This document shows, one piece after another, positions 35,268-44,091 of a stretch of DNA of 64,000 bases. Positions within the stretch are counted from its first letter, which is position 1, and every line of letters begins with the position of its first letter. The DNA lies in contig NZ_AP025018.1 in assembly GCF_019977735.1 (NCBI RefSeq), positions 744,001 through 808,000 on the forward strand. The letters run 5' to 3'. The stretch is from Calothrix sp. PCC 7716. GTDB taxonomy: Bacteria > Cyanobacteriota > Cyanobacteriia > Cyanobacteriales > Nostocaceae. The position numbers and the translations under genes are program-made. Under the pieces are notes generated by a model. The model had not been told where the DNA came from, did no database searches, and saw nothing but the letters and a program-made list of their open reading frames with translations.

Positions 35268-35528
35268 ATGCCAAATTCAATAATGTATGAGGAAGATTAT
35301 TTTGTCGTCCTCGAAACCAACCAACCCGAACAAATTATCTCAGTCGGGGAGTTACACGAAAAGCTCAAAGCGACCTTACTGAAGCTAAACACAGAGGATT
35401 TATCTAATGACTTACGCCAATTTGATACAGTAGAAGCACAAGTAAAGTATTTAATTGATACCAGTTGCGAGTTAGACCTTGGCCCCGGAGAGTACCTGCA
35501 ATGGTATGCGGTACGCTTAGAAAAATAG
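35268..35528 (+). CDS. Chlororespiratory reduction protein 7 (CRR7)
   Basis: 86 residues starting MPNSIMYEEDYFVVLETNQP, with the conserved C terminus ELDLGPGEYLQWYAVRLEK. CRR7 is needed for biogenesis of the NDH-1 complex (in plants, NDH subcomplex A), which supports cyclic electron flow around photosystem I. The start at 35268 fits the family; 16 upstream codons in frame are not conserved. It converges with the DUF2854 gene, only 27 bases apart, with a short GGTTGGGT/ACCCAACC inverted repeat (about 35531-35550) between them as a likely shared terminator. Confidence 0.88.
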   Translation: MPNSIMYEEDYFVVLETNQPEQIISVGELHEKLKATLLKLNTEDLSNDLRQFDTVEAQVKYLIDTSCELDLGPGEYLQWYAVRLEK

Positions 35529-35555
35529 TAGGTTGGGTGACAACCCAACCTAAGT

Positions 35556-36104
35556 TTAGCTTTTGGTAGTAATTAAAGTTAGCTCAATTTGTTCTTCACC
35601 TGTTTGCGCGACTTTAACGTCAACGTTGGGTCCAAAGTACTTTGTCATTTTCTCCTGTTTTGCCTGCCAAGCTTCTAACGGGACACAGGGTGAATCAAAT
35701 TCTAACGTTAAAGTATATGCTCCCGAAGTAGAGGTTTCGCGCAAACCTGTGACTATTGGCATCTCATCATCTGAAGGACTTAACTGTAAGTATTCGAGTG
35801 CTTGGTCGAAATGAGCTTCTTGTCCGTAGCAGTAGCGAGTAATATCTTTACGGATTTTATTTTGAGTGACGGTTGCTTGCTCTTCGCGTAACTTCAATAC
35901 TTCTGGGGTAGTTGGTTGAGTAAAAGGTACTGGATCGAGTTCGCTAGCTTTGAGCGCTAGTCCCCCTAGTAATAAAGGTATACCATAAAAGAAACCAGCC
36001 AGGTTAAGTGTAGCGTTATCATTAGCATAAGCAACAAAACCAATCGTTGTTAAAATGCCACCTACTGTTAAACCGAGAATAGATAAGCGAAGTTTACCGA
36101 ACAT
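35556..36104 (-). CDS. DUF2854 family membrane protein
   Basis: 182 residues. Two transmembrane helices at the N terminus (LSILGLTVGGILTTIGFVAY and LAGFFYGIPLLLGGLALKAS) are followed by a soluble domain of about 110 residues (LRETSTSGAYTLTLEFDSPC, GEEQIELTLITT). The family is shared by cyanobacteria and chloroplasts; a role in thylakoid membrane protein assembly has been suggested but is not settled. The ATG at 36104 gives the normal MFGKLRLSILG start. It carries one of the rare GATC sites (35933). Confidence 0.85.
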   Translation of the reverse strand: MFGKLRLSILGLTVGGILTTIGFVAYANDNATLNLAGFFYGIPLLLGGLALKASELDPVPFTQPTTPEVLKLREEQATVTQNKIRKDITRYCYGQEAHFDQALEYLQLSPSDDEMPIVTGLRETSTSGAYTLTLEFDSPCVPLEAWQAKQEKMTKYFGPNVDVKVAQTGEEQIELTLITTKS

Positions 36105-36409
36105 AAGACAAAGGTATAAATTAAGCGGACTTGACTTCTGTTTCTATATCATCGACTATTGCAACGACATTTAGGAAATATTTTAACTTGTCCATCCAAC
36201 GAAATATAAATCCAACGAAACATAAAGCTCTGCACGTTCGTCCTAGTTCCTAAGTAGGTGCGATTGCATTCCTCATAGTAAACTACAAAATATACCGTGC
36301 GTTCTGTAAGGAATTCCAGATTGTACTTTCTGTGCCTGGATATACTACTAGAAATCACTTAAATTAAGTCGTTAAGACAACGAAGTTATAAATAAAGCCT
36401 CAAATTCTT
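36105..36409. other. Divergent intergenic region upstream of lptA
   Basis: 305 bases. A 69-codon minus-strand frame (36149-36358) has no ribosome-binding site and an unnatural composition, so it is not accepted. The lpt promoter (rightward) and the DUF2854 promoter (leftward) should be here. No repeat family was recognised. Confidence 0.5.
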
Positions 36410-36928
36410 ATGGTTCCTTCTAATAATTTCCTCACCAAGAGTCAAATTCGTCGTTTTGGTTTAGCTTTAGTGTTACCTATCACACTATGGAGTGCCCTCA
36501 ATTTTAACCTAAGTAACCTCGGACGTCAAAATGCCTCATTAACCTCCACAGCGAATGCTCAAAACGCAGCTCAAAATCGCGGTATTCGCATTAGTTCCGA
36601 TACTCAAGAATACGACGCTAAAGCCCAAGTCGCTACAGCACGCGGTAACGTACAAATGTTTTATCCTGCCCGTGGTATTCAAGCAACTGCTGCACAAGCT
36701 CAATACTTCAGCCGTGAGCGACAAATTATTTTGAGCGGTAATGTGTATATTTTACAACAAGGCGGCAATAGTATTAGAGGCGAGCGAGTAGTTTATTTAA
36801 TTGACCAAGGAAGATTTGTCGCCCAACCACAAAGCGGTCGTCAGGTAGAATCGATTTATATTGTAGATGAAACACAAGCCCGTCCGGCGCCTGCACCTAG
36901 AACACCCGCGTTAAGACGTGGAAATTAA
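36410..36928 (+). CDS. lptA: LptA/OstA-like lipopolysaccharide transport protein
   Basis: 172 residues. Signal peptide at the N terminus (FGLALVLPITLWSALNFNLS, with a later ANA-type site), then an OstA/LptA-type beta-jellyroll: RISSDTQEYDAKAQVATARG, VQMFYPARGIQATAAQAQYF and ILSGNVYILQQGGNSIRGER. The C terminus is proline-rich. LptA bridges the periplasm and carries lipopolysaccharide to the outer membrane. The lptB gene follows after about 30 bases and an lptF-type permease comes next, giving a three-gene export cluster. Confidence 0.85.
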   Translation: MVPSNNFLTKSQIRRFGLALVLPITLWSALNFNLSNLGRQNASLTSTANAQNAAQNRGIRISSDTQEYDAKAQVATARGNVQMFYPARGIQATAAQAQYFSRERQIILSGNVYILQQGGNSIRGERVVYLIDQGRFVAQPQSGRQVESIYIVDETQARPAPAPRTPALRRGN

Positions 36929-36957
36929 TTGTGTGTGTCGTCCTGAAGGTGTTAGCT

Positions 36958-37686
36958 GTGAAAATAACTTTAGAGAATATTCACAAATCTTATGGTAAGC
37001 GAGTAATTGTTAATCGCGTTAGTATTTCGGTTGCTCAAGGAGAAGTTGTTGGTTTACTTGGCCCCAATGGCGCCGGTAAAACAACTACCTTTTATATTGC
37101 CACTGGTTTAGAAAAACCCAACCAAGGCAAGGTCTGGCTTGATAACATGGATATTACTGCCTTACCTATGCACAAGCGCGCGCGTCTTGGTATTGGCTAT
37201 TTAGCGCAGGAAGCAAGCATATTTCGCCAATTGACTGTACGCGAAAACATTCTTTTGGTACTCGAACAAACCAACGTACCCCGCTGGGAATGGTCGATAC
37301 GTATGGACACCCTATTGCGGGAGTTCCGTTTAGAAAAAGTCGCTAGAAGTAAAGGTATCCAACTTTCGGGGGGTGAAAGGCGCCGTTGCGAATTAGCGCG
37401 CGCTTTAGCTGCCGGTACTAATGGACCCAGCTTTTTATTGCTCGATGAACCTTTCGCTGGTGTTGACCCAATTGCTGTTTCCGAAATTCAGCAAATTGTC
37501 GCACAACTACGCGACCGTAACATGGGTATTCTCATTACTGACCACAACGTTCGTGAAACTCTTGCTATTACCGACCGTTCGTACATAATGAGAGAAGGTC
37601 AAATATTAGCTAGTGGAACATCTGAAGAACTGTATAACAACCCTCTTGTTAGGCAATATTACTTAGGAGATAATTTTCAAGTTTAG
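36958..37686 (+). CDS. lptB: LPS export ABC transporter ATPase LptB
   Basis: 242 residues with complete ATPase motifs: Walker A GPNGAGKTT, signature LSGGERRRCELARAL, Walker B SFLLLDEPFAGVD, and the switch His in ITDHNVRETL. YLAQEASIFRQLTVRENI is characteristic of LptB. GTG at 36958 is preferred to an in-frame GTG at 36931 because GAAGG lies about eight bases before it and it gives the standard start MKITLENIHKSYG. LptB powers extraction of LPS from the inner membrane together with LptF/G. Confidence 0.94.
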   Translation: MKITLENIHKSYGKRVIVNRVSISVAQGEVVGLLGPNGAGKTTTFYIATGLEKPNQGKVWLDNMDITALPMHKRARLGIGYLAQEASIFRQLTVRENILLVLEQTNVPRWEWSIRMDTLLREFRLEKVARSKGIQLSGGERRRCELARALAAGTNGPSFLLLDEPFAGVDPIAVSEIQQIVAQLRDRNMGILITDHNVRETLAITDRSYIMREGQILASGTSEELYNNPLVRQYYLGDNFQV

Positions 37687-37790
37687 TCCAGGTTTGGTAC
37701 GAGCAGAAGCGAAATATAAAATTCATCAATCATCTGGTACACCTAATTTGTTGTTAGGCAATATTCAGGTGCTGGTTATTTCAGTGATAT

Positions 37791-38969
37791 ATGATGGCAT
37801 CAAAAAAGCTCAAATCATTTTACACTCTTGGCTCGGTGGTTCCATTTACAATTATGGACCGCTATCTTATCGGTCAATTACTGCCACCGTTTTTATTTGG
37901 TGTTGGTGCGTTTGCTTCGCTTGTACTGGCTATTGATAGCTTGTTTGAAGTGATGCGAAAATTGGTTGAGTCTGGTCTTCCACCTGCGGTTGGATTGAAG
38001 GTTCTTGTTTTACAATTGCCTAGGGCAGTTGTATTTGCATTTCCCATGTCAACGTTACTAGCGACTTTAATGACTTATAGTCGTCTTTCGGGTGAAAGCG
38101 AACTCGTTGCTATGCGTAGTTGTGGGGTCAGCGTTTACCGAATGGTGCTGCCAGCAGTGATGTTAAGCTTGATGATTACAGGTATGACTTTTGTTTTCAA
38201 CGAGAAAATTGTGCCTGCTGCTACTTATGAAGCTGGCTTGACTCTTGAAAATGCCATAAAATCAGATAAACCATCATACCGTCGCGAAAACATATTTTAT
38301 CCTGAATACCGCGAAACCAAGGATGATAAGGGTAAGAAGCAAAAAATATTGACTCGCTTATTTTATGCGGATGAATTTGATGGTAAGCAAATGAAGGGTT
38401 TGACGATTATCGACCGTTCTGAGGGAGCTTTAAATCAAATTGTTGTTTCTGAGTCTGGAGAATGGAATCCTATAGAGAATATTTGGGATTTTTATAATGG
38501 AACAGCTTATTTAATTGCACCCGATAACTCTTACCGTAATATAGTCCGTTTCAAGCGTCAAAAAATAGAACTGCCACGTACTCCATTGAGTTTGGCAGAA
38601 CGTGAACGTGACACTGAGGAAATGAATATTTCTGAGTCATTTGAACAGCTTGAACTCGAACGTTTGAGTGGTGACGACCAAAAAATTCGTAAACTTAAGG
38701 TTCGTATTCAGCAAAAAATTGCTTTTCCATTTGCGTGTGTTGTGTTTGGTTTGGTAGGTTCTGTGGTGGGTACTGTACCTCAACGTACTGGTAAAGGCGC
38801 CAGTTTTGGGATAAGTTTAATAGTAATTTTCTCTTTCTATGTATTGCTAGTGTTCACACGTGCGCTTGGAGACGCGGGTATTTTATCCCCTCATATTGCT
38901 GCATGGTCGCCGAATGCATTCGGTTTAGGAGCTGGTATATTCTTATTAACACGAGTTGCAAGAAAGTAG
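37791..38969 (+). CDS. lptF: LptF/LptG family permease (YjgP/YjgQ)
   Basis: 392 residues. Three transmembrane helices in the N-terminal 120 residues (MDRYLIGQLLPPFLFGVGAF, VFAFPMSTLLATLMTYSRLS, VLPAVMLSLMITGMTFVF), a periplasmic jellyroll (about 140-285) and three C-terminal helices (AFPFACVVFGLVGSVVGTV and later). The ESELVAMRSCGVSVYRM motif that contacts LptB is present. A single permease of this type is usual in cyanobacteria, so it probably works as a homodimer. The start is uncertain: ATG 37791 is listed, and the next in-frame ATGs are 37794 and 37854 (MDRYLIGQ). It follows lptB by 104 bases. Confidence 0.92.
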   Translation: MMASKKLKSFYTLGSVVPFTIMDRYLIGQLLPPFLFGVGAFASLVLAIDSLFEVMRKLVESGLPPAVGLKVLVLQLPRAVVFAFPMSTLLATLMTYSRLSGESELVAMRSCGVSVYRMVLPAVMLSLMITGMTFVFNEKIVPAATYEAGLTLENAIKSDKPSYRRENIFYPEYRETKDDKGKKQKILTRLFYADEFDGKQMKGLTIIDRSEGALNQIVVSESGEWNPIENIWDFYNGTAYLIAPDNSYRNIVRFKRQKIELPRTPLSLAERERDTEEMNISESFEQLELERLSGDDQKIRKLKVRIQQKIAFPFACVVFGLVGSVVGTVPQRTGKGASFGISLIVIFSFYVLLVFTRALGDAGILSPHIAAWSPNAFGLGAGIFLLTRVARK

Positions 38970-39062
38970 AATGAATGAATGTTCGTCGTAGTAAGCACTT
39001 CAGTGCTTGAATCGGCAGTGCTTAAATGGGCGGGCAAAGATGCCCACCCCACAAGATTAATA

Positions 39063-39530
39063 TTAATATCGCTTCATTGCGCGCTGCATTTCGCGTTGGT
39101 CATCGCGTCGCTTCATATCTTCGCGTTTGTCGTGTAACTTCTTACCCTTACCAAGAGCAAAGCTAACCTTGACAAGACCACGTTTGAGGTACATTTTTAG
39201 AGGTACCAACGTTAAACCCTGCTGTTCAACTTTACCTACAAGGGTTCTAATTTCTTTACGATGCAACAGTAATTTACGGGTGCGACGTGGTTCGTGGTTG
39301 AAGTACTCGCTACTTTGAGTGTAAGGAGAAATGTGTACGTTGATTAGCCATACTTCGCCGTTACGAACTAGTGCATAGCCATCTTGGAGATTAACTTTTC
39401 CTGCGCGAATAGACTTTACCTCTGTCCCGGTCAGTTGAATTCCTGCTTCATAGGTTTCGAGGATTTCGTATAAGAAGCGCGCTTGACGATTGTCGGCAAT
39501 AACTTTGAAACCTTCGCTTTTGTCTTTCAT
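39063..39530 (-). CDS. smpB: SsrA-binding protein SmpB
   Basis: 155 residues. Small basic OB-fold protein needed for trans-translation: it carries tmRNA to stalled ribosomes. Conserved YEAGIQLTGTEVKSIRAGKV, RKLLLHRKEI and the basic C-terminal tail (HDKREDMKRRDDQREMQRAM) are present. The frame stays open far upstream (to 39752), but ATG 39530 (MKDKSEGFKVIADNRQARFL) is the family start. The upstream extension is not conserved and overlaps the promoter of the divergent neighbour. Confidence 0.95.
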   Translation of the reverse strand: MKDKSEGFKVIADNRQARFLYEILETYEAGIQLTGTEVKSIRAGKVNLQDGYALVRNGEVWLINVHISPYTQSSEYFNHEPRRTRKLLLHRKEIRTLVGKVEQQGLTLVPLKMYLKRGLVKVSFALGKGKKLHDKREDMKRRDDQREMQRAMKRY

Positions 39531-39758
39531 TAATAATCTGGCTTGTTTCCTATGTATAGATAATTTTTGAGCGGTATATCTTTCAGCATAACCAACAAAT
39601 CGCTCGTAACCTGTAATCATTAACAAATAACAATATTTTGCAGGTTGTATTCCTATAGTGCGAGTTAAAACTGAAATTAGTTTATGGCTAATGGGTGATT
39701 TTTGTAAGTTATCGACTGTGTAAAGTAGGGGGTAACAAGAAAGGGAAAGCAAAAAACT

Positions 39759-40061
39759 ATGAAACGCGATTTTAACAAAGTCATCGGGGCTAGCGTACTA
39801 GCTGCAAGTTTGTCTATTTTACCTTTATCAATGAGCGCCAATGCTCAAACCACTACCGATGGTACTTCGGGTACTTCAACGACACAAACTACCACCGGAG
39901 TTAACAACGACGGTACTTACACAAGAGATAACGGTTTTGATTGGGGATGGTTAGGATTACTTGGTTTAGCAGGTTTAGCAGGTCTTGCTGGTAAGAAGCG
40001 CTCTGAACCTACTGCTTATCGTGACCCTAATGCTGTTGGCACCAGTGGCTACCGCGAATAA
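39759..40061 (+). CDS. WGxxGxxG family exported protein
   Basis: 100 residues. A signal peptide (FNKVIGASVLAASLSILPLS, cleavage after ANA) is followed by a Thr/Ser/Gly-rich low-complexity segment and the motif DWGWLGLLGLAGLAGLAGKK near the C terminus. A hydrophobic stretch followed by basic residues (KKR) resembles a sorting signal of the same general layout as PEP-CTERM tails, but the family has its own WGxxG signature. The role is unknown. A strong hairpin at 40096-40138 acts as a terminator after it. Confidence 0.8.
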   Translation: MKRDFNKVIGASVLAASLSILPLSMSANAQTTTDGTSGTSTTQTTTGVNNDGTYTRDNGFDWGWLGLLGLAGLAGLAGKKRSEPTAYRDPNAVGTSGYRE

Positions 40062-40095
40062 GCCTGAAATAAAGAATTTTTCATAATAGAATAAC

Positions 40096-40138
40096 TAGGG
40101 CATTAGCAAACCGCACCATAAGTTTTGCTAATGCCCTA
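40096..40138. terminator. Perfect 15-bp hairpin between convergent genes
   Basis: TAGGGCATTAGCAAA at 40096-40110 pairs with TTTGCTAATGCCCTA at 40124-40138 across a 13-base loop, followed by a T-rich tract. It can terminate transcription of the WGxxGxxG gene and, read from the other strand, that of the two-gene unit at 40168-40618. Confidence 0.85.
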
Positions 40139-40167
40139 TTTACATTTTTACTACGAGTGGCGCCTAT

Positions 40168-40410
40168 TTAACCTACAACCTTAACCGACTTAATTCCTGT
40201 GCTGCATTTTTGAATCAAAAACCATCGATTTGATTCTTTGTCGAGTGCGGGAAGTACACGAAAGTTAAATACATCCTCCCATACCTCTACACCGTGCTGG
40301 TTGACAAACTCACGCTCAAGCTCTTTAAAGCGTGACCAACTACGCTCATTGATAGCGGTCAACATTGAAATAATGGTACTTACTGGTACTAAAGTTGCGG
40401 CTTCACTCAT
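40168..40410 (-). CDS. Small conserved hypothetical protein
   Basis: 80 residues, helical, starting MSEAATLVPVSTIISMLTAI, with WSRFKELEREFVNQHGVEVWE and RFLxxxxxxxG-like end. The start codon lies within the end of the upstream gene (eight-base overlap), so translation is coupled. Proteins with a VEVWEDVFNFRVLPALD segment occur in cyanobacterial accessory DNA, but I do not recognise a named family. No membrane segment or catalytic motif. Confidence 0.6.
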   Translation of the reverse strand: MSEAATLVPVSTIISMLTAINERSWSRFKELEREFVNQHGVEVWEDVFNFRVLPALDKESNRWFLIQKCSTGIKSVKVVG

Positions 40411-40618
40411 TTGTTATATCCTCAAAAATACAAACTATTGGTAAAATGTCATCTTCTGTATCAATTACTTCTACTAATCGTTTACCCTTTAATCTAGCAA
40501 GCTTTATACAGCTTGCCTCGTTTGTGGCTATTGACCATTGCCTTGGGTCATTTACAAAGTCAAATTTACCCTTTGAACGTTTTATTCCATCGCCTGATGT
40601 TTGGTTCTCTTTGGTCAT
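40403..40618 (-). CDS. Small conserved hypothetical protein, partner of the next gene
   Basis: 71 residues (starting MTKENQTSGDGIKRSKGKFD). The N-terminal 25 residues are basic and flexible; the remainder (SIATNEASCIKLARLKGKRL, VEVIDTEDDILPIVCIFED) is alpha/beta. It is the first gene of a two-gene unit with the 80-residue gene that overlaps it by eight bases. Small size and overlap are reminiscent of a toxin-antitoxin pair, but no known family is recognised. The 268 bases upstream (40619-40886) contain no gene and one hairpin repeat at about 40857. Confidence 0.6.
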   Translation of the reverse strand: MTKENQTSGDGIKRSKGKFDFVNDPRQWSIATNEASCIKLARLKGKRLVEVIDTEDDILPIVCIFEDITNE

Positions 40619-40886
40619 GCCCCTTTATAATAATTGATGACTTAAATTATAAATCATTTATCCGGTTACGGATAAATATTATTATTAATTTTCTCTGGTT
40701 GGTGCCAATCGTATGTTAGGCATAGTCCTACTTACAACCTTCCAAAACTTATGAAATAAACTACTATTAGTTCGTGTCCCTAATTTTAGGGAGTAGGCGC
40801 CAATATATAACTCTCTTCTCTGTGGTAAGATATTCTTTTTTAAAAAATGTTACTGCACAGGCAAGGATGCCTGTGCTACAAGATGG

Positions 40887-42311
40887 TTAATTTGCTGCGG
40901 GTTGGGGGTTGGGTGAGGTTTCTTGGTTGGTATGAGAAGGTTGTAATGTCCAGTAAGATGCTACTAAACCAACCATTAACCACCATAAAGTGTTGATTTC
41001 TGGACGATACCAAACTGTATCTACTAGACCGTGACCTAGCATAGCTACTAGTGACCCAATGGCGCCTATTAACCATAGACCATCTGTACTATGAGTTTGA
41101 CGGAATTGTCTTAACTGTAGCCATCCCGTATTAAATGTTACAGTTAAAAGCCATAAAAATACACCTAAGCCAATAAAGCCCATTTCTACGGTTATTTCTA
41201 AAATGATAGAGTACGCACTTAACGCACTAAAACGCGGTACCTGATAAAGCGGATACACTTTGTTAAACGAAGCGTGACCGGGACCAATACCAATTATAGG
41301 ACGGTCGCGAATCATCTGAAATACTGCAGTCCAAACGTTTATTCGGAAGTTATTACTACTGTCACCTCGACCTGCGAATATACTAACTATTCGCAAACGA
41401 AACTCTTCAGACACACCAAAAGCGACAGCAAATAATGTGACAAAGCTTCCTAATAAAATTGGTACTAGCCAAGTTCGCCAAAACTTGGGTAGAGACTCAC
41501 TATACCAATACCGCAGTAATAGCACGACGACTATAGAAGCTAATGCTAACCCAATAAAGCTACCGCGACTATCGGCAAATCGAAAGCACATTAAGTTCAT
41601 AACTAGCATTGTCGCAGCTAAAGCTTTACGCGCGGTTCCACGCCAAGCAAAAATTGCAATCAAGCTTAAAATTACCGCAGGCAGTATATATCCTGCTAGT
41701 AAATTGGGATTCCCTAAATAACTATATACTCTTGTATTTTTAGCAAGCGGTGACTCTGGGTCTACCCAAGTCGCTAACTGTGCGGCCCCAAAAAGCTTTT
41801 GACGTACTCCATACACGCTGACGACGAGCGAGACGAGCAGGTATAAAACTAGCAACCAATTACGGAATGGCGGTAATCTAAGTACTCTGGCGCAAAGGGC
41901 AAACAGTAATAGATAAAGAGTTAAATTAATGAAATCTGAAATGGCGTGCTGTCGTACTGGTGATAAAGCAGTAGCTATAAGAGCAACTACCCAGTAAAGG
42001 CATACTAGCAAGTGAATAGGGGTGACAGTTGGAGCATTTCTATCTGTGGGTTCGTCAGATATTGTTAATAGAAGCCAAAAAGCTCCACATGCTCCTAAAA
42101 GTACCCCTGTCAACGTGCTTGTCACAAAAGGCGCCAGTCCATATACAAAACTGACTAACACAGCAGCTATTGTCTCTCCCCACCGCATTAAAATGCTGCT
42201 TTGCTTCCAGGAATGCAGCAGTCCAAACAGTACACTGTGTAAGTAGCTAGTACTAAGATATTGCCGTAGTGGCAAATCCGACAATGTAAATCGTTGCCAA
42301 ACTAGATTCAT
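40887..42311 (-). CDS. ictB: IctB family membrane protein (O-antigen ligase fold)
   Basis: 474 residues from ATG at 42311 (MNLVWQRFTLSDLPLRQYLS). About ten to twelve transmembrane helices and the conserved periplasmic loop region SIFAGRGDSSNNFRINVWTA, RPIIGIGPGHASFNKVYPLY. It resembles Synechococcus IctB throughout. IctB was first proposed as a bicarbonate transporter, but the fold is that of Wzy/WaaL O-antigen ligases, so a glycan role is possible. The frame extends 21 codons further upstream without clear conservation. The C-terminal tail is soluble and Pro/Asn-rich. Confidence 0.9.
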   Translation of the reverse strand: MNLVWQRFTLSDLPLRQYLSTSYLHSVLFGLLHSWKQSSILMRWGETIAAVLVSFVYGLAPFVTSTLTGVLLGACGAFWLLLTISDEPTDRNAPTVTPIHLLVCLYWVVALIATALSPVRQHAISDFINLTLYLLLFALCARVLRLPPFRNWLLVLYLLVSLVVSVYGVRQKLFGAAQLATWVDPESPLAKNTRVYSYLGNPNLLAGYILPAVILSLIAIFAWRGTARKALAATMLVMNLMCFRFADSRGSFIGLALASIVVVLLLRYWYSESLPKFWRTWLVPILLGSFVTLFAVAFGVSEEFRLRIVSIFAGRGDSSNNFRINVWTAVFQMIRDRPIIGIGPGHASFNKVYPLYQVPRFSALSAYSIILEITVEMGFIGLGVFLWLLTVTFNTGWLQLRQFRQTHSTDGLWLIGAIGSLVAMLGHGLVDTVWYRPEINTLWWLMVGLVASYWTLQPSHTNQETSPNPQPAAN

Positions 42312-42450
42312 AAACAACTTTGCGATTTCTGATTTCACTTCTAGATAGAAGTGCGACTTAATCATAATCTGCATAGTTCCAAAAAGTTAATAACTGCTGG
42401 TTGCTTTCTTGTTAATTGTAATAGTACCCAACATGCAATTCCCGGTTTGC

Positions 42451-44010
42451 TTATGCGTTAGTAGCAGTTTCGACGGTTGTACTTTGTATTGGTAATGACA
42501 ATACATAGCGATAACCAGATTCTATAGACCCCTGAATCGAAATTTGCCCTTTATGAAGTTCTGCGAGTTGGCAACTTAGCAATAACCCCAAGCTTTCGCG
42601 TGACATGTGGTTGGTTGGCCCTTTCAAGTCTAAATCACCAGAATTTAAAGATACGGCGCCATTTGAGATGGGTAAATCTTTCGATTTTTCTACCATTACC
42701 GCCAAGTCTGACATTTCTTGGTTCTCAAAATTCATATTATAGTTTTGGGCGATGCTTGTTAATTCAAGCAAAGGTTGTGGGTTGAGTCTAAAATATGGGT
42801 CAACTTCGGTTATTCCATCTCCCAACCAAGGATGTGACACCCATACTGTGATGCTCAAGGTATCTTCTTTATAAGAGACGTGAATTCTCACGATGCTTCC
42901 TGTTGCTGAAACCTGAATGACGCTAAAAATTAAGTGGTACAACATTTGACGCACTTTATCTTTATCGAGAGGTAAAATTCGATTGCGTCCTGGTTCTAGC
43001 GAGAGTCGTATATCTTGCTCGCGACGATTTGCTGCTTCTTCAAGCGTGTTAATTGCTTGTTGGCATAGCATTTCAATATCTACAGGCGCCACATTTAGTG
43101 CTTCAACATTACTTTCCATTGCTCCCAACTCGGTAATTTCGTTGACCAGGGAGAGCAAATAGCGTCCACTATGCTGAATAATTTCGAGGTATTCACGCTG
43201 TTTGGTGGTGAGCGGACCATAAATTTCTCGTCCTAACACGCTTGCCATACCTAGCACTGAAGTTAGTGGAGTGCGTAACTCTTGTGTTAGTTGCGATAAT
43301 AATTCGAGTTTAAGCTGGTTTGTTGTACGGTCTTGTTGAAGCTCTTTTTGTAAAATCGGCGCCGTCAGTTTAATTTCTTGGGTATTATTCGTAGATTGTG
43401 ACCAACCAGCATCACCATATACTTTGTCGCTACTTACCACTGGTGCTGCTAATAAGCGGTTTCTTTCAAACTCGCTCATGCTCCAACGTGCGATGATTTG
43501 TAAAAATTCTATATCTCGCGAAGTGAATGTGCGCGGTACTAGGTCAAAAACTGCCAACGACCCTAAACAATTTCCATTGGCATCAATTAACGGCACCCCT
43601 AAGTAAGCACGTACTCCATATTCTTTAACCAATTTGGTGGTTACAAGTTCTGGACTAGAGTATTTGTGCGTATCGTTAATGACGACAATTTGGGCGCTAT
43701 CAACAACAGAAGTACAAAAAGACTCCTTTCGAGGTAAAGCTCTAGCTTGTGCAAGTTGGTTCATCAATCCCAAACGCGATAGACCGACTGCGGATTTAAA
43801 CCAGTGACGTTCCTGGTCAATAAACCCTAAAAGCGAAATGGGAGCTTCTAGGAAATGGGCAGCAGTTTGAGTTGCTTCCTCGAATACAGGAATCGTTTCA
43901 GGTTGGCGTAAGCCTAGGTCTAATAAGGCTTTCAGACGTTTTTGCTCGCGAGTGTCTGAACCATTCCAACCGTCTTTTAAACTTAATAATTTCTTTTCCG
44001 GCTCTAACAT
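42451..44010 (-). CDS. GAF-domain sensor histidine kinase-like protein lacking the phosphoacceptor His
   Basis: About 520 residues. GAF domain (about 35-190, with FLEAPISLLGFIDQERHWFK and YGVRAYLGVPLIDANGNCLG), a dimerisation helix region with LTQELRTPLTSVLGMASVLG, and a C-terminal ATPase-like domain. The normal SHELRTP motif reads TQELRTP, so the phosphorylated His is Gln. The N box, normally NLxxNAxKF, reads YHLIFSVIQ, and no clear G1/G2 boxes are visible. This is probably a pseudokinase that senses a ligand through its GAF domain. The start is uncertain: GTG 44016 or ATG 44010 fit the conserved MLEPEKKLLSL, while the open frame goes to 44091. Confidence 0.87.
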   Translation of the reverse strand: MLEPEKKLLSLKDGWNGSDTREQKRLKALLDLGLRQPETIPVFEEATQTAAHFLEAPISLLGFIDQERHWFKSAVGLSRLGLMNQLAQARALPRKESFCTSVVDSAQIVVINDTHKYSSPELVTTKLVKEYGVRAYLGVPLIDANGNCLGSLAVFDLVPRTFTSRDIEFLQIIARWSMSEFERNRLLAAPVVSSDKVYGDAGWSQSTNNTQEIKLTAPILQKELQQDRTTNQLKLELLSQLTQELRTPLTSVLGMASVLGREIYGPLTTKQREYLEIIQHSGRYLLSLVNEITELGAMESNVEALNVAPVDIEMLCQQAINTLEEAANRREQDIRLSLEPGRNRILPLDKDKVRQMLYHLIFSVIQVSATGSIVRIHVSYKEDTLSITVWVSHPWLGDGITEVDPYFRLNPQPLLELTSIAQNYNMNFENQEMSDLAVMVEKSKDLPISNGAVSLNSGDLDLKGPTNHMSRESLGLLLSCQLAELHKGQISIQGSIESGYRYVLSLPIQSTTVETATNA

Positions 44011-44091
44011 TACCACAGTTACCTTGATAAATACTCGATAGTGTATTTCATATAACCAACGACATAACTGGTTATTCCTATTTCTAAGCAT

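Noticed and set aside
36149..36358. 69-codon minus-strand frame between DUF2854 and lptA
   Set aside because: Unnatural composition and no conserved features; it lies between divergent promoters.
37694..37936. 80-codon plus-strand frame overlapping the start of lptF
   Set aside because: It is an out-of-frame shadow of the permease gene and ends inside it.
39531..39752. N-terminal extension of SmpB by 74 residues
   Set aside because: The extension is not conserved and covers the divergent promoter; the family start is at 39530.
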